Made by a program: the position numbers and the translations under genes
Shown: piece after piece, positions 40,030 through 45,940 of the stretch
Layout: every line of letters starts with the position of its first letter
How positions within the stretch are numbered: position 1 is the first letter of the stretch
Source: Rhodoferax sp.
GTDB lineage: Bacteria; Pseudomonadota; Gammaproteobacteria; Burkholderiales; Burkholderiaceae_C
Direction of reading: 5' to 3'
NCBI GenBank assembly: GCA_025358555.1
Contig: JANYJD010000017.1
Location: 1 to 45,940 of the forward strand
Length of the DNA stretch: 45,940 nt
The notes under the pieces: model-generated
Seen by the model: the letters and a program-made list of their open reading frames with translations, nothing else
Database searches by the model: none
What the model was told of the DNA's origin: nothing

Positions 40030-41028
40030 TCAGGCTGGTCCGGTTGCGCCGGCTTCCGGTTCCGGCACCGCCATAACGGCCGGCATGTTGGGCAGTAAAT
40101 CTGCGGCCCACCACAAACCAGGCTGCGCCAGAATCCTGTCGTTGAAAAATTGGTAAACCCGGGCCACTGTGTCTGGGTCGTTCGCCGGGCCAATCGGGCA
40201 CACCTCCAGCTCGTAGCGCCCCTGGCCCACGTGGCGGCACACGTAGCCCCCCAGGTCGCTGCCAGTGCGCTGCGCCATGCGCAGTGCGCCGCCTGCCAGC
40301 AGGCGCTGCGCACCCAAAAAATCCACCGCCATCGAGACGCCGTTCGGCAATACCGGCGCATCCCCCAGCACCACCAGCGTCTCCCGGTGTTCCAGCATGC
40401 GGTAAAAAGGCCGCAAGCCTGCCTCCATGTCCAGCACCTGTCCGCCATTCAAATGTTGTTCGAGTCCCCGGTACTTTTTTGTGAAATGGCCTTTCACCGC
40501 CCGGTTGACCCGTGGGTCGTGGGTCACGGTTGATGACATGAGGTTGACCTTGGCGCCAGACCTTGCCAGAAACGCGACGCCCAGGAAAAAACTGTCAAAG
40601 TGCGGCGTCAACAGCAGCAAGCCCTTCTTTGGCTGCTGGCACACTGCCTCCATGCCCGGCGGCATGAATGCGCAGCTCAGCTCTGACACCCGGTTGTTTG
40701 CTATGAGGCGGGCCTCAAACTCGTCACGCGCTTCCACCACGAAACGTTCATTTCGCCAGGCTGCCCGTTCGTGCTCAGACGCATTGCCGGGCAGCAATTG
40801 GTACCCGGCCAGGCTTTGGCGGCGGATATGGCGGAAACCCAACGCCACAGAACGCCAATCCCTCCCAGTCACTGCATTGACCCAGCCCCGCAAGCCAGAC
40901 AGCGCGTAGGCGATTGGCAAAGGCAGCTGGGCGATGCCTGGCAAAAACCAGGCAAAGTCTGCCCTGTGGGCCACACCGACCAGGCGCCAAAGCCCTACAC
41001 GCCACATCCGCAGCAACTTTGTCTTCAC
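40030..41028 (-). CDS. LpxL/HtrB-like lysophospholipid acyltransferase, atypical motif
   Basis: The 332-residue protein is similar to the lipid A late acyltransferase family in overall order: N-terminal hydrophobic segment, RHIRRQSLAGYQLLPGN region, GLLLLTPHFDSFFLGVAFLA, then VLGDAPVLPNGVSMAVDFLGAQRLLAGGALRMAQRTGS. In LpxL the catalytic His is followed four residues later by Glu or Asp (H-x4-E/D); here His143 is followed by F-D-S-F-F, so the acid is absent from its place although an Asp is at +2. It may be a divergent acyltransferase or inactive. It starts at a GTG that overlaps the upstream stop (GTGA), and could modify the lipid anchor of the exported glycan. Confidence 0.78.
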   Translation of the reverse strand: MKTKLLRMWRVGLWRLVGVAHRADFAWFLPGIAQLPLPIAYALSGLRGWVNAVTGRDWRSVALGFRHIRRQSLAGYQLLPGNASEHERAAWRNERFVVEARDEFEARLIANNRVSELSCAFMPPGMEAVCQQPKKGLLLLTPHFDSFFLGVAFLARSGAKVNLMSSTVTHDPRVNRAVKGHFTKKYRGLEQHLNGGQVLDMEAGLRPFYRMLEHRETLVVLGDAPVLPNGVSMAVDFLGAQRLLAGGALRMAQRTGSDLGGYVCRHVGQGRYELEVCPIGPANDPDTVARVYQFFNDRILAQPGLWWAADLLPNMPAVMAVPEPEAGATGPA

Positions 41029-41783
41029 AACGTATGCGAGACGATTGACGCTAAAAACGCCGCCACATCACCGGGCCTGGCAATGTCGAAACACGGTGTG
41101 GTGATGGGCAGCCGTTGCGCCCATTTACGCTCAAATACCGCAGCGCTGGATTGGACGCGCTCAACAACTGCTTGCGGTATGGCTCCGCTGGCTGGTGTGC
41201 TGGACCAGTGCTCGCAATAGGCATCCAGCACCGCACACTGCCAGCCCTGCGCCTGCGCCTGCAATACGAGGTCAGTGGCATAAAAATCGAAGCCTAGCGC
41301 GGGGTCAAGCTGCAGGCCGGTGTCGATGCGCACCGCAAACAGCAACTCATCCAGGCTGTCAGCGCGACAAGGCAAGGGCGTTGCCTCCAGCAGCAGTTTC
41401 CCCCGGTCAAGCACGTGGCCGGCCCGCCGCGCATGGGTGCCCGCACCGGCAAGGCCGTAAACACCCGCCACAGCCAGTTGCGGGAACGCCTGTTGTGCCT
41501 TGGCCAGCGCCTGCCCAAAAACGGCATCCCACCCCTGCGGCAAAAACACATCCTGATGAACCCACACCTGCCACGAGCCGCCACCCGGTTCGTCACGCGA
41601 TTTCGCCTGCTCGGCCAGCAGGGCGGCGTTGAAGCCGTGCGCGGCGGAGGGTGCGTTGAAATACACAGCCAGCGGATATCCCCCAGCCCCAAGGCAAGGC
41701 GACGACAGCAAACGCGCGCCCAGCACCTCCAGGTTGCTGGCGCACGTCACAAAGCTCAGTTTGCCCCGTTCGTTGTTGTTCAT
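41025..41783 (-). CDS. GT2_5 (StrF-like) glycosyltransferase-like protein
   Basis: The 252-residue protein starts MNNNERGKLSFVTCASNLEVLGARLLSSPCLGAG and contains NAPSAAHGFNAALLAEQAKS and VWVHQDVFLPQGWDAVF, followed by GVYGLAGAG, which match the glycosyltransferase-like family 2_5 pattern with a His-Gln-Asp motif in place of DxD. Further motifs are LDELLFAVRIDTGLQLDPALGFDFYATDLVLQAQAQGW. It is coupled by ATGA/GTGA overlaps with genes on both sides. It probably adds one sugar of the repeat or a modification, but the donor is unknown. The family call is moderately secure. Confidence 0.75.
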   Translation of the reverse strand: MNNNERGKLSFVTCASNLEVLGARLLSSPCLGAGGYPLAVYFNAPSAAHGFNAALLAEQAKSRDEPGGGSWQVWVHQDVFLPQGWDAVFGQALAKAQQAFPQLAVAGVYGLAGAGTHARRAGHVLDRGKLLLEATPLPCRADSLDELLFAVRIDTGLQLDPALGFDFYATDLVLQAQAQGWQCAVLDAYCEHWSSTPASGAIPQAVVERVQSSAAVFERKWAQRLPITTPCFDIARPGDVAAFLASIVSHTL

Positions 41784-42874
41784 AGAAAGTCCGTGTCCCC
41801 ACCCATCAGCCAGTATCGTAACCGTGGCACTTCTTCGGGCTTCAAATCCGAGGCCACCGGGATTCCGAGCCCGGCACAGACCACCCGCCGGTCAATGCCT
41901 GACTGTGCCAGCCGCTGTGCCACCGCGGCGCTGGCCCAGGCGGTCAATTCAGTTGCGCCCACCCGCATGGCTTCGCGTTGGCAGGCTTGAAGGGCTAGCG
42001 GCATCAGCTTGACAGGTCCCACCCAGTCCAGCCAGTGGGCTGAGGGTGATCTCAAATCCAATACCGCCACCCCCGCAGGAATTCTGGACCAGGGCCGGCG
42101 CAATTCAAAAAATTGATAGCAATAAGTTCTTATTACACTAGGGCTAGAGGCATCTGGACGATCTACATACCGCCAGCGCAAATACCCGGCGTCACGCTGC
42201 CCGAGGGTCAGGCCTTCGTCGCAGGCTGCAGCCAGCATCGACTCCCAAGCAGCGTTTGTTGCTGCGTCGAAGCGCTTGTCCAATGGGTCCAGACGCTGCC
42301 AGCGCCAATGCCAGGGCAGGTCAAGCCCCTTCGCGTGCAATGCACGCCAGTGCAGCGACTCAATCGCCCCACCGTCGTGCAACAGCCCGGTCATCGTTGC
42401 CAGGCGCAAATGCCGCTGGCTCGGAAACCCAAAGCCCAACTGGAACGGCCGGCTGGGCGCTGCGCCAAGCCGGCTGTCATAAAAATGTTTGGAGACGTGA
42501 AAAAACGGCCCACGGCGGGTAAAAATGCCGCGCCATGATGGGTGCACCATCACGTCGCCAATTTGCAGCCCGGCCAGGCTTTTGTTTTTTTGCCACAAGG
42601 TGCGGGGCAAGCCGCCGCAGAACGCCACCAGCTCATCACCATGCCAGGCCCCAACGCCTTGTCCCCGGCCCTGGCCCGGCGCTTCGCCATATTTCCAGGC
42701 ATGCCACCGGGCGTCTACGTTCGGCCCAAACACCAACGAGTGCAGGGCGAGCAGAGCGGCCCTGTCGTTGCGCACCACGTCGCGCAGTGTCAGCGTAAAT
42801 TCACCCACCTGCACCGTGTGGCGGGGTTGGTCATCCTTCTGCCCGGCCAGAGGGGTTGCAGATGCAAGCGTCAC
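41780..42874 (-). CDS. Large GNAT-domain protein of the polysaccharide locus
   Basis: From the GTG at 42874, whose GTGA overlaps the Wzt stop, the product has 364 residues; a GTG at 42889 is an alternative. The N-terminal half has GNAT features: LTLRDVVRNDRAALLALHSLVFG, ARWHAWKYGEAP, GVGAWHGDELVAFCGGLPR and the motif-A-like QIGDVMVHPSWRGIFTRRGPFF. Such proteins, often linked to O-antigen clusters, acetylate or aminoacylate sugars. About 16 codons near SPSVIRTYCYQFFE (42105-42151) are AT-rich and lie in a repeat-like segment, unlike the rest of the gene. The acyl acceptor is not known. Confidence 0.75.
   Translation of the reverse strand: MTLASATPLAGQKDDQPRHTVQVGEFTLTLRDVVRNDRAALLALHSLVFGPNVDARWHAWKYGEAPGQGRGQGVGAWHGDELVAFCGGLPRTLWQKNKSLAGLQIGDVMVHPSWRGIFTRRGPFFHVSKHFYDSRLGAAPSRPFQLGFGFPSQRHLRLATMTGLLHDGGAIESLHWRALHAKGLDLPWHWRWQRLDPLDKRFDAATNAAWESMLAAACDEGLTLGQRDAGYLRWRYVDRPDASSPSVIRTYCYQFFELRRPWSRIPAGVAVLDLRSPSAHWLDWVGPVKLMPLALQACQREAMRVGATELTAWASAAVAQRLAQSGIDRRVVCAGLGIPVASDLKPEEVPRLRYWLMGGDTDFL
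42105..42151 (-). repeat. AT-rich repeat-like segment inside the GNAT gene
   Basis: On the minus strand the segment reads GCCTCTAGCCCTAGTGTAAT, AAGAACTTATTGCTATCAAT, TTTTTGA. The CTAGCCCTAGT head and GCTAT core recall the dispersed repeats, and AATAAG-TT-CTTATT forms a hairpin. It is read in frame and uses ATA, AGA, AGT and GTA codons that are rare around it. Confidence 0.5.
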
Positions 42875-44115
42875 GTGTTGGGCAGCCACTCATGCGGCAG
42901 TTTCACCAAGCCCTGCTCCAGCCCCTTTTGGGTGACATTCAACACCAGGCTCTGCTCTACCTGCTCATACGGATGCAATGCGTTTTCGCAAAGCAAGAAA
43001 CCTGTCACCGTGTAGCGCCCTTTGAGCAGCGGAAGCTTGGGGAAGACCACACTGGCCTGCCCGTGCCCGCTGGCATCCACATGCAGCTCCACACCGTCAT
43101 TGCCCGACAGCACGCTGGAAACCGTCAGGTTGTTTGAATCTGAGAATCCAAACGCCACGCTGGGCACTGGCAACCCGGGGTCCACTGAAAAATCAATGGT
43201 GATTTGCAGATCAGTCTCGCCAGAAACCAGGTCAACCTCGCGCCCTGGTGTTCCATGCGCGGTGGCAAATATCCGGTTGATCCGCCCCGTACCGGGTGGC
43301 GCAGCCGACGCGGGCAAATTTGCGGCAAGCGGCGCGTTGGCCTTTGGCGCGGCAGAAACGTAGGCGCTGCTGTTCAGGCTGGCCTGGTAGGCGCTGGTCA
43401 CGTCAGCCGCCGATCCAATCATGCGCAGTGTGCCAGACTCAATCCACATCGCGCGGGAGCACAGGGCCTCCACCTGGTACATCGAATGTGAGCAAAACAA
43501 AATCGTCTTGCCCGCGTCCTTGAGCCCCATGATGCGGTCAAACGACTTGCGCGCAAATGCGCCATCCCCCACCGACAGCGCTTCGTCAATCACCAAAATG
43601 TCAGGCTCCACGCTGGTGGCCACAGCAAAAGCCAAGCGCATGTACATTCCGCTCGAATAGGTTTTGACCGGCTGGCGGATGAAATCGCCAATGTCGGCAA
43701 ACGCCAAAATGCCCTCCAGCCGCTGGTCCACCTGCGCCTGGCTCAGGCCCAAAATGGCGGCATTCATGTAGATGTTCTCCAGCCCGGTGAAATCAGGGTT
43801 GAACCCTGCACCCAGCTCCAGCAGCGCTGCCACCCGGCCCTTGACCTGCAATTCGCCCACGCTGGGCTGCAACGTGCCGCACACCATCTGCAGCAGGGTG
43901 GACTTGCCCGCGCCATTGCGCCCCACAATCCCGACCACCTCGCCGGCTGCAATGGCAAAGTCGACATCTCTCATTGCCCAGAAATCGCGAAAATAGGGTT
44001 TGCCTGGGTCCCGCCAGCGGCCCCACAGCAACTGCTTCAGGCGGTCGCCTGGCCGCTCGTAGAGGCTGTAGCACTTGCCCAAACCACGGGCTTCAATCGC
44101 CACGTCAGACAACAT
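42871..44115 (-). CDS. wzt: O-antigen ABC exporter ATPase with C-terminal Wzt domain
   Basis: The 414-residue protein has an ATPase of the polysaccharide exporter type: Walker A GRNGAGKST, GRVAALLELGAGFNPDFTGLENIYMN, signature YSSGMYMRLAFAVA, Walker B ILVIDEALSVGD and SHSMYQVEALCSRAMWIESG. After about residue 260 a beta-rich C-terminal domain (IDFSVDPGLPVPSVAFGFSDSNNLTVSS, DASGHGQASVVFPKLPLLKGRYTVTGFLL) matches the Wzt_C carbohydrate-binding domain. Such domains recognise the finished, capped glycan and couple chain-length control to export. AAGGA lies 7 bases before the ATG at 44115, which overlaps the permease gene by 11 bases. Confidence 0.92.
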   Translation of the reverse strand: MLSDVAIEARGLGKCYSLYERPGDRLKQLLWGRWRDPGKPYFRDFWAMRDVDFAIAAGEVVGIVGRNGAGKSTLLQMVCGTLQPSVGELQVKGRVAALLELGAGFNPDFTGLENIYMNAAILGLSQAQVDQRLEGILAFADIGDFIRQPVKTYSSGMYMRLAFAVATSVEPDILVIDEALSVGDGAFARKSFDRIMGLKDAGKTILFCSHSMYQVEALCSRAMWIESGTLRMIGSAADVTSAYQASLNSSAYVSAAPKANAPLAANLPASAAPPGTGRINRIFATAHGTPGREVDLVSGETDLQITIDFSVDPGLPVPSVAFGFSDSNNLTVSSVLSGNDGVELHVDASGHGQASVVFPKLPLLKGRYTVTGFLLCENALHPYEQVEQSLVLNVTQKGLEQGLVKLPHEWLPNT

Positions 44116-44911
44116 CCGCAAATCCTTTGCGTGCAGCCTTAAAAAAGGCTGCCCCCAGCACCGCCAGTGCACAGCACGCTATTAAATGAATAGTATATGC
44201 AGACCAGTCGGGCCACTGGCCGTCCAGCAGAACCTGGCGCGTCTGGGTGATGGTCAAAGCCAGCGGGTTCAAAAACAGCCATGGCCGCACCGCAGGCGGA
44301 ATCGCCTCGACCGGGAAGAAAATGGGGCTCAAAAACATCAACAAACTCACCAGCATGCCCAGCACCTGGCCCACGTCTTTGACATAAGTGCCCACTGCCG
44401 CCAACAGCCATCCCAGCCCTACGCACAGCGGCAACAGGGGCAGCCATACCAGCGGCAGTGCAACCACCGTCCACGGCAGGCCCCCTTGCTCCCAAAGGCC
44501 GAAAACCAGCATCAGAAAAAGGGCCACGCCCAAATGCGTCAGTGCAGCCAGGGCGCTGACCCATGACAGGATCTCCAGGGGAAAAATCACTTTTTTCACC
44601 AGATTGGGCTGGTCCAGGATAAGGCGGGGCGCCTTGTTGACGCATTCCGCAAAAAAGTTGAACACCGCCAAGCCCGCATACAGGCGCAGCGCAAAGGCCA
44701 GGTCGCTCTCATCCCCGGTGCCGCCCCAGCGCAGTTTGAAGATGAAGCGAAAAACCAGCGTGTACACGCCCAGCATCAGCAACGGCGTCAAAAAAGCCCA
44801 CGCTACGCCCAGCAGGGACTGCCGGTAGCGTGCGTCAAATTCCCGCCTGACAAATTGCCGAATCAGGCCTGCATAGCGCCATGGAAACAGGTAAGAAAAG
44901 AGGGTTTGCAA
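44105..44911 (-). CDS. wzm: O-antigen ABC exporter permease
   Basis: The 268-residue protein has an N-terminal amphipathic segment, RREFDARYRQSLLGVAWAFLTPLLMLGVYTLVF (typical of Wzm/KpsM-type ABC-2 permeases), six hydrophobic segments and SLLMFLSPIFFPVEAIPPAVRPWLFLNPL. It forms the inner-membrane channel that exports undecaprenyl-linked polysaccharide with Wzt. The first usable codon is a TTG at 44911, and no in-frame ATG lies between it and the regulator gene, so the start is uncertain. It is 33 bases downstream of the Crp/Fnr gene and overlaps wzt. Near its end AT-rich codons (44168-44200) encode AYTIHLIAC. Confidence 0.9.
   Translation of the reverse strand: MQTLFSYLFPWRYAGLIRQFVRREFDARYRQSLLGVAWAFLTPLLMLGVYTLVFRFIFKLRWGGTGDESDLAFALRLYAGLAVFNFFAECVNKAPRLILDQPNLVKKVIFPLEILSWVSALAALTHLGVALFLMLVFGLWEQGGLPWTVVALPLVWLPLLPLCVGLGWLLAAVGTYVKDVGQVLGMLVSLLMFLSPIFFPVEAIPPAVRPWLFLNPLALTITQTRQVLLDGQWPDWSAYTIHLIACCALAVLGAAFFKAARKGFADVV
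44168..44200 (-). repeat. Possible AT-rich repeat remnant inside the permease gene
   Basis: The minus strand reads TCTGCATATACTATTCATTT, AATAGCGTGC, an AT-rich stretch in a GC-rich gene. It recalls the end of copy 4 (GAATAG...AATTAATAGC). The match is short and could be chance. Confidence 0.25.
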
Positions 44912-44944
44912 GGTGTCAGACTGCGTCAGGCAAAGCCGCGTAGT

Positions 44945-45643
44945 TTAAGCCTTGGGCGCGTCGGCACGCCCCTCGGCGATGTTTTTCAGGCTTTCCATGC
45001 TGACCAGCGTTAGCGTACTGCCCTCACGCACCAATATCTTGTGGGTAAACAGCAGCTGAAAGGCGCGCGTCACGGTCTCGCGGCTGGCATTGATCATGAT
45101 GGCCAACTCCTGGTGCGTCGGAACCGGGTCCACCGTAACGGTCCCAGCCGCAGTATCCTGGGATAGCTGAAGCAATTGCACGCAAAGACGCTGAAACGGG
45201 TTGGCCAGACTCAGCAACATGCGCTGCGCCATCACAGCCCTGACCCGCCCGGCCAGGCGCCCCATCACGGACCGGGCCAGATCCGGGTTCATGGAGATTA
45301 GCTCATGCGCCGCCCGGGCCTCCAAAAAAGCCACGGTAGACCGCGCCGCAGCCACAACAAATTCCGAACCCGGCTTGCCGTCCACCACCGAGAGCTCGCC
45401 AAAATAATCCCCCGGGTCCACAAAATACAGCCCCACGCTGCGACCGTCCACGGTAAAATCAAGTCCTTGAAGGCGGCCATCGACCAGAAAGCCCAATTCC
45501 TGTGTGGCGCTGTCTTTGGACAGAACCATGGCCCGGCGGGCGAAAGAACGCAGGGTCATCTTTCCAGACAGCGGCTCCAAGGCGTCGCGCGACAGCGGAT
45601 GCAGTAGCGGAAATTGCGCTAATAATTGAAGCGAAACGGGCAT
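44945..45643 (-). CDS. Crp/Fnr-family transcriptional regulator
   Basis: From the ATG at 45643 the protein has 232 residues: a cyclic-nucleotide-binding beta roll (FLVDGRLQGLDFTVDGRSVGLYFVDPGDYFGELSVVDGKPGSEFVVAA), a dimer helix (RVRAVMAQRMLLSLANPFQRLCVQLLQL) and a winged helix with the recognition helix THQELAIMINASRETVTRAFQLL. There is only one cysteine, so no FNR-type 4Fe-4S cluster. In the pocket the Crp Arg-Ser pair is replaced (PGSEFVV), so cAMP binding is doubtful. It is 33 bases upstream of wzm on the same strand, hence possibly co-transcribed, and divergent from the gene at 45814. An upstream start at 45802 is open but not homologous. Confidence 0.9.
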   Translation of the reverse strand: MPVSLQLLAQFPLLHPLSRDALEPLSGKMTLRSFARRAMVLSKDSATQELGFLVDGRLQGLDFTVDGRSVGLYFVDPGDYFGELSVVDGKPGSEFVVAAARSTVAFLEARAAHELISMNPDLARSVMGRLAGRVRAVMAQRMLLSLANPFQRLCVQLLQLSQDTAAGTVTVDPVPTHQELAIMINASRETVTRAFQLLFTHKILVREGSTLTLVSMESLKNIAEGRADAPKA

Positions 45644-45813
45644 TGGGGACGAGTTTAGCCCCTGCGAACATGCACTGAAGTTGCGATTTGCTTGCGATGA
45701 ACTTTTGCCCAACTTCTGCCAAAGTTCTTCCAAACTTGTGACGAATATGTGATTCGGGGCACAGAAAACAAAACCTGGCCGTGGTAAATTTTCAGGTACC
45801 AAAGAGATTAACC

Positions 45814-45940
45814 ATGACTAATACCCCATTTTTCCTGCGCGTTGTGTCGTTTGCCGCCTCGCTCGCGGTATTGGCTGGCTCAGCGCTTGCCGCAGATGCC
45901 CAGCCTGGCCAGGACACGGTGGGCGAAGCGTCCATGGTCA
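45814..45940 (+). CDS. Exported protein, N-terminal fragment
   Basis: The frame starting at the ATG at 45814 runs off the window after 42 codons. It opens with a clear signal peptide (FFLRVVSFAASLAVLAGSALA followed by ADAQPG), and continues with DTVGEASMV. AAGAGA lies upstream. It is divergent from the Crp/Fnr gene. The start of the mature region resembles FecR-domain proteins that lie near such regulators, but too little is present to be sure. Confidence 0.6.
   Translation, partial: MTNTPFFLRVVSFAASLAVLAGSALAADAQPGQDTVGEASMV

Noticed and set aside
45737-45752. Two TGTGA direct repeats upstream of the last gene, considered as a Crp site
   Set aside because: Crp sites need an inverted TGTGA-N6-TCACA pair; here both halves point the same way.

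Overview
The window looks like chromosomal DNA of a GC-rich betaproteobacterium of the order Burkholderiales, probably Comamonadaceae (Polaromonas, Rhodoferax or Variovorax-like). This is an inference from gene content: two orphan Bug/TctC solute-binding proteins, a di-haem cytochrome c4, a DUF1841 protein, beta-ketoadipate genes, Liv-type ABC transporters, GC-biased codon use, and short AT-rich dispersed repeats. No rRNA, tRNA, CRISPR array, intact insertion sequence or phage gene was seen. Coding density is high and no gene-free stretch exceeds about 280 bases; the longest (4665-4940, 8779-9053, 21808-22033) hold repeat elements, promoter space or nothing recognisable.

Region 1 (1-6005) is housekeeping or mixed: a MoxR ATPase / GNAT / VWA (CoxE-like) operon on the minus strand, divergent from a cytochrome c4 gene with a clear terminator; a DadA-like flavoprotein; DUF1841; and a lipoprotein alpha/beta hydrolase. 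Region 2 (6088-8778) is pcaI-pcaJ-pcaF, the last two steps of the beta-ketoadipate pathway (3-oxoadipate to succinyl-CoA plus acetyl-CoA). Region 3 (9054-17506, plus strand) is a run of catabolic genes: a 3-hydroxyisobutyrate-dehydrogenase-like enzyme, a cytosine-deaminase/chlorohydrolase-type amidohydrolase, a Bug binding protein, a two-subunit molybdenum hydroxylase (2Fe-2S plus Mo subunits, no FAD subunit), an NMT1-type binding-fold protein without a signal peptide, and a Tat-lipoprotein amidohydrolase. It looks like a pathway for an N-heterocyclic or aromatic compound; the substrate cannot be read from the sequence.

Region 4 (17568-29355) holds minus-strand HEAT/TPR, epoxide hydrolase, Bug and LysR genes. 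Divergent from LysR is a plus-strand operon: SnoaL-like protein, Dabb protein, RutE-type nitroreductase, hydroxyquinol-type intradiol dioxygenase, and a branched-chain-type ABC importer whose second permease and first ATPase are fused. Together with pcaIJF, regions 2-4 form a roughly 23-kb aromatic/heteroaromatic degradation neighbourhood. A TSUP anion permease (29422-30198) closes it.

Region 5 (30239-45643) is a surface-polysaccharide locus, almost all on the minus strand and tightly overlapped: a Crp/Fnr regulator, Wzm/Wzt-type ABC exporter with a C-terminal Wzt domain, a large GNAT, a GT2_5-like protein, an LpxL-like acyltransferase, GT2 enzymes, a GtrB-like polyprenyl-phosphate glycosyltransferase with an SMR-type small membrane protein and a DUF2142 membrane protein, an inverted O-acetyltransferase, and a 1251-residue PIG-L / GT2 / heptad coiled coil / GT2 / GT2 chimera. 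The likely product is an O-antigen-like glycan made in the cytoplasm and exported by the ABC transporter. The most striking observations are the chimera with eleven exact-length heptads (a possible chain-length ruler), the GtrB-SMR-DUF2142 module, and several families of palindromic or AT-rich repeats that have invaded intergenic and even coding DNA.
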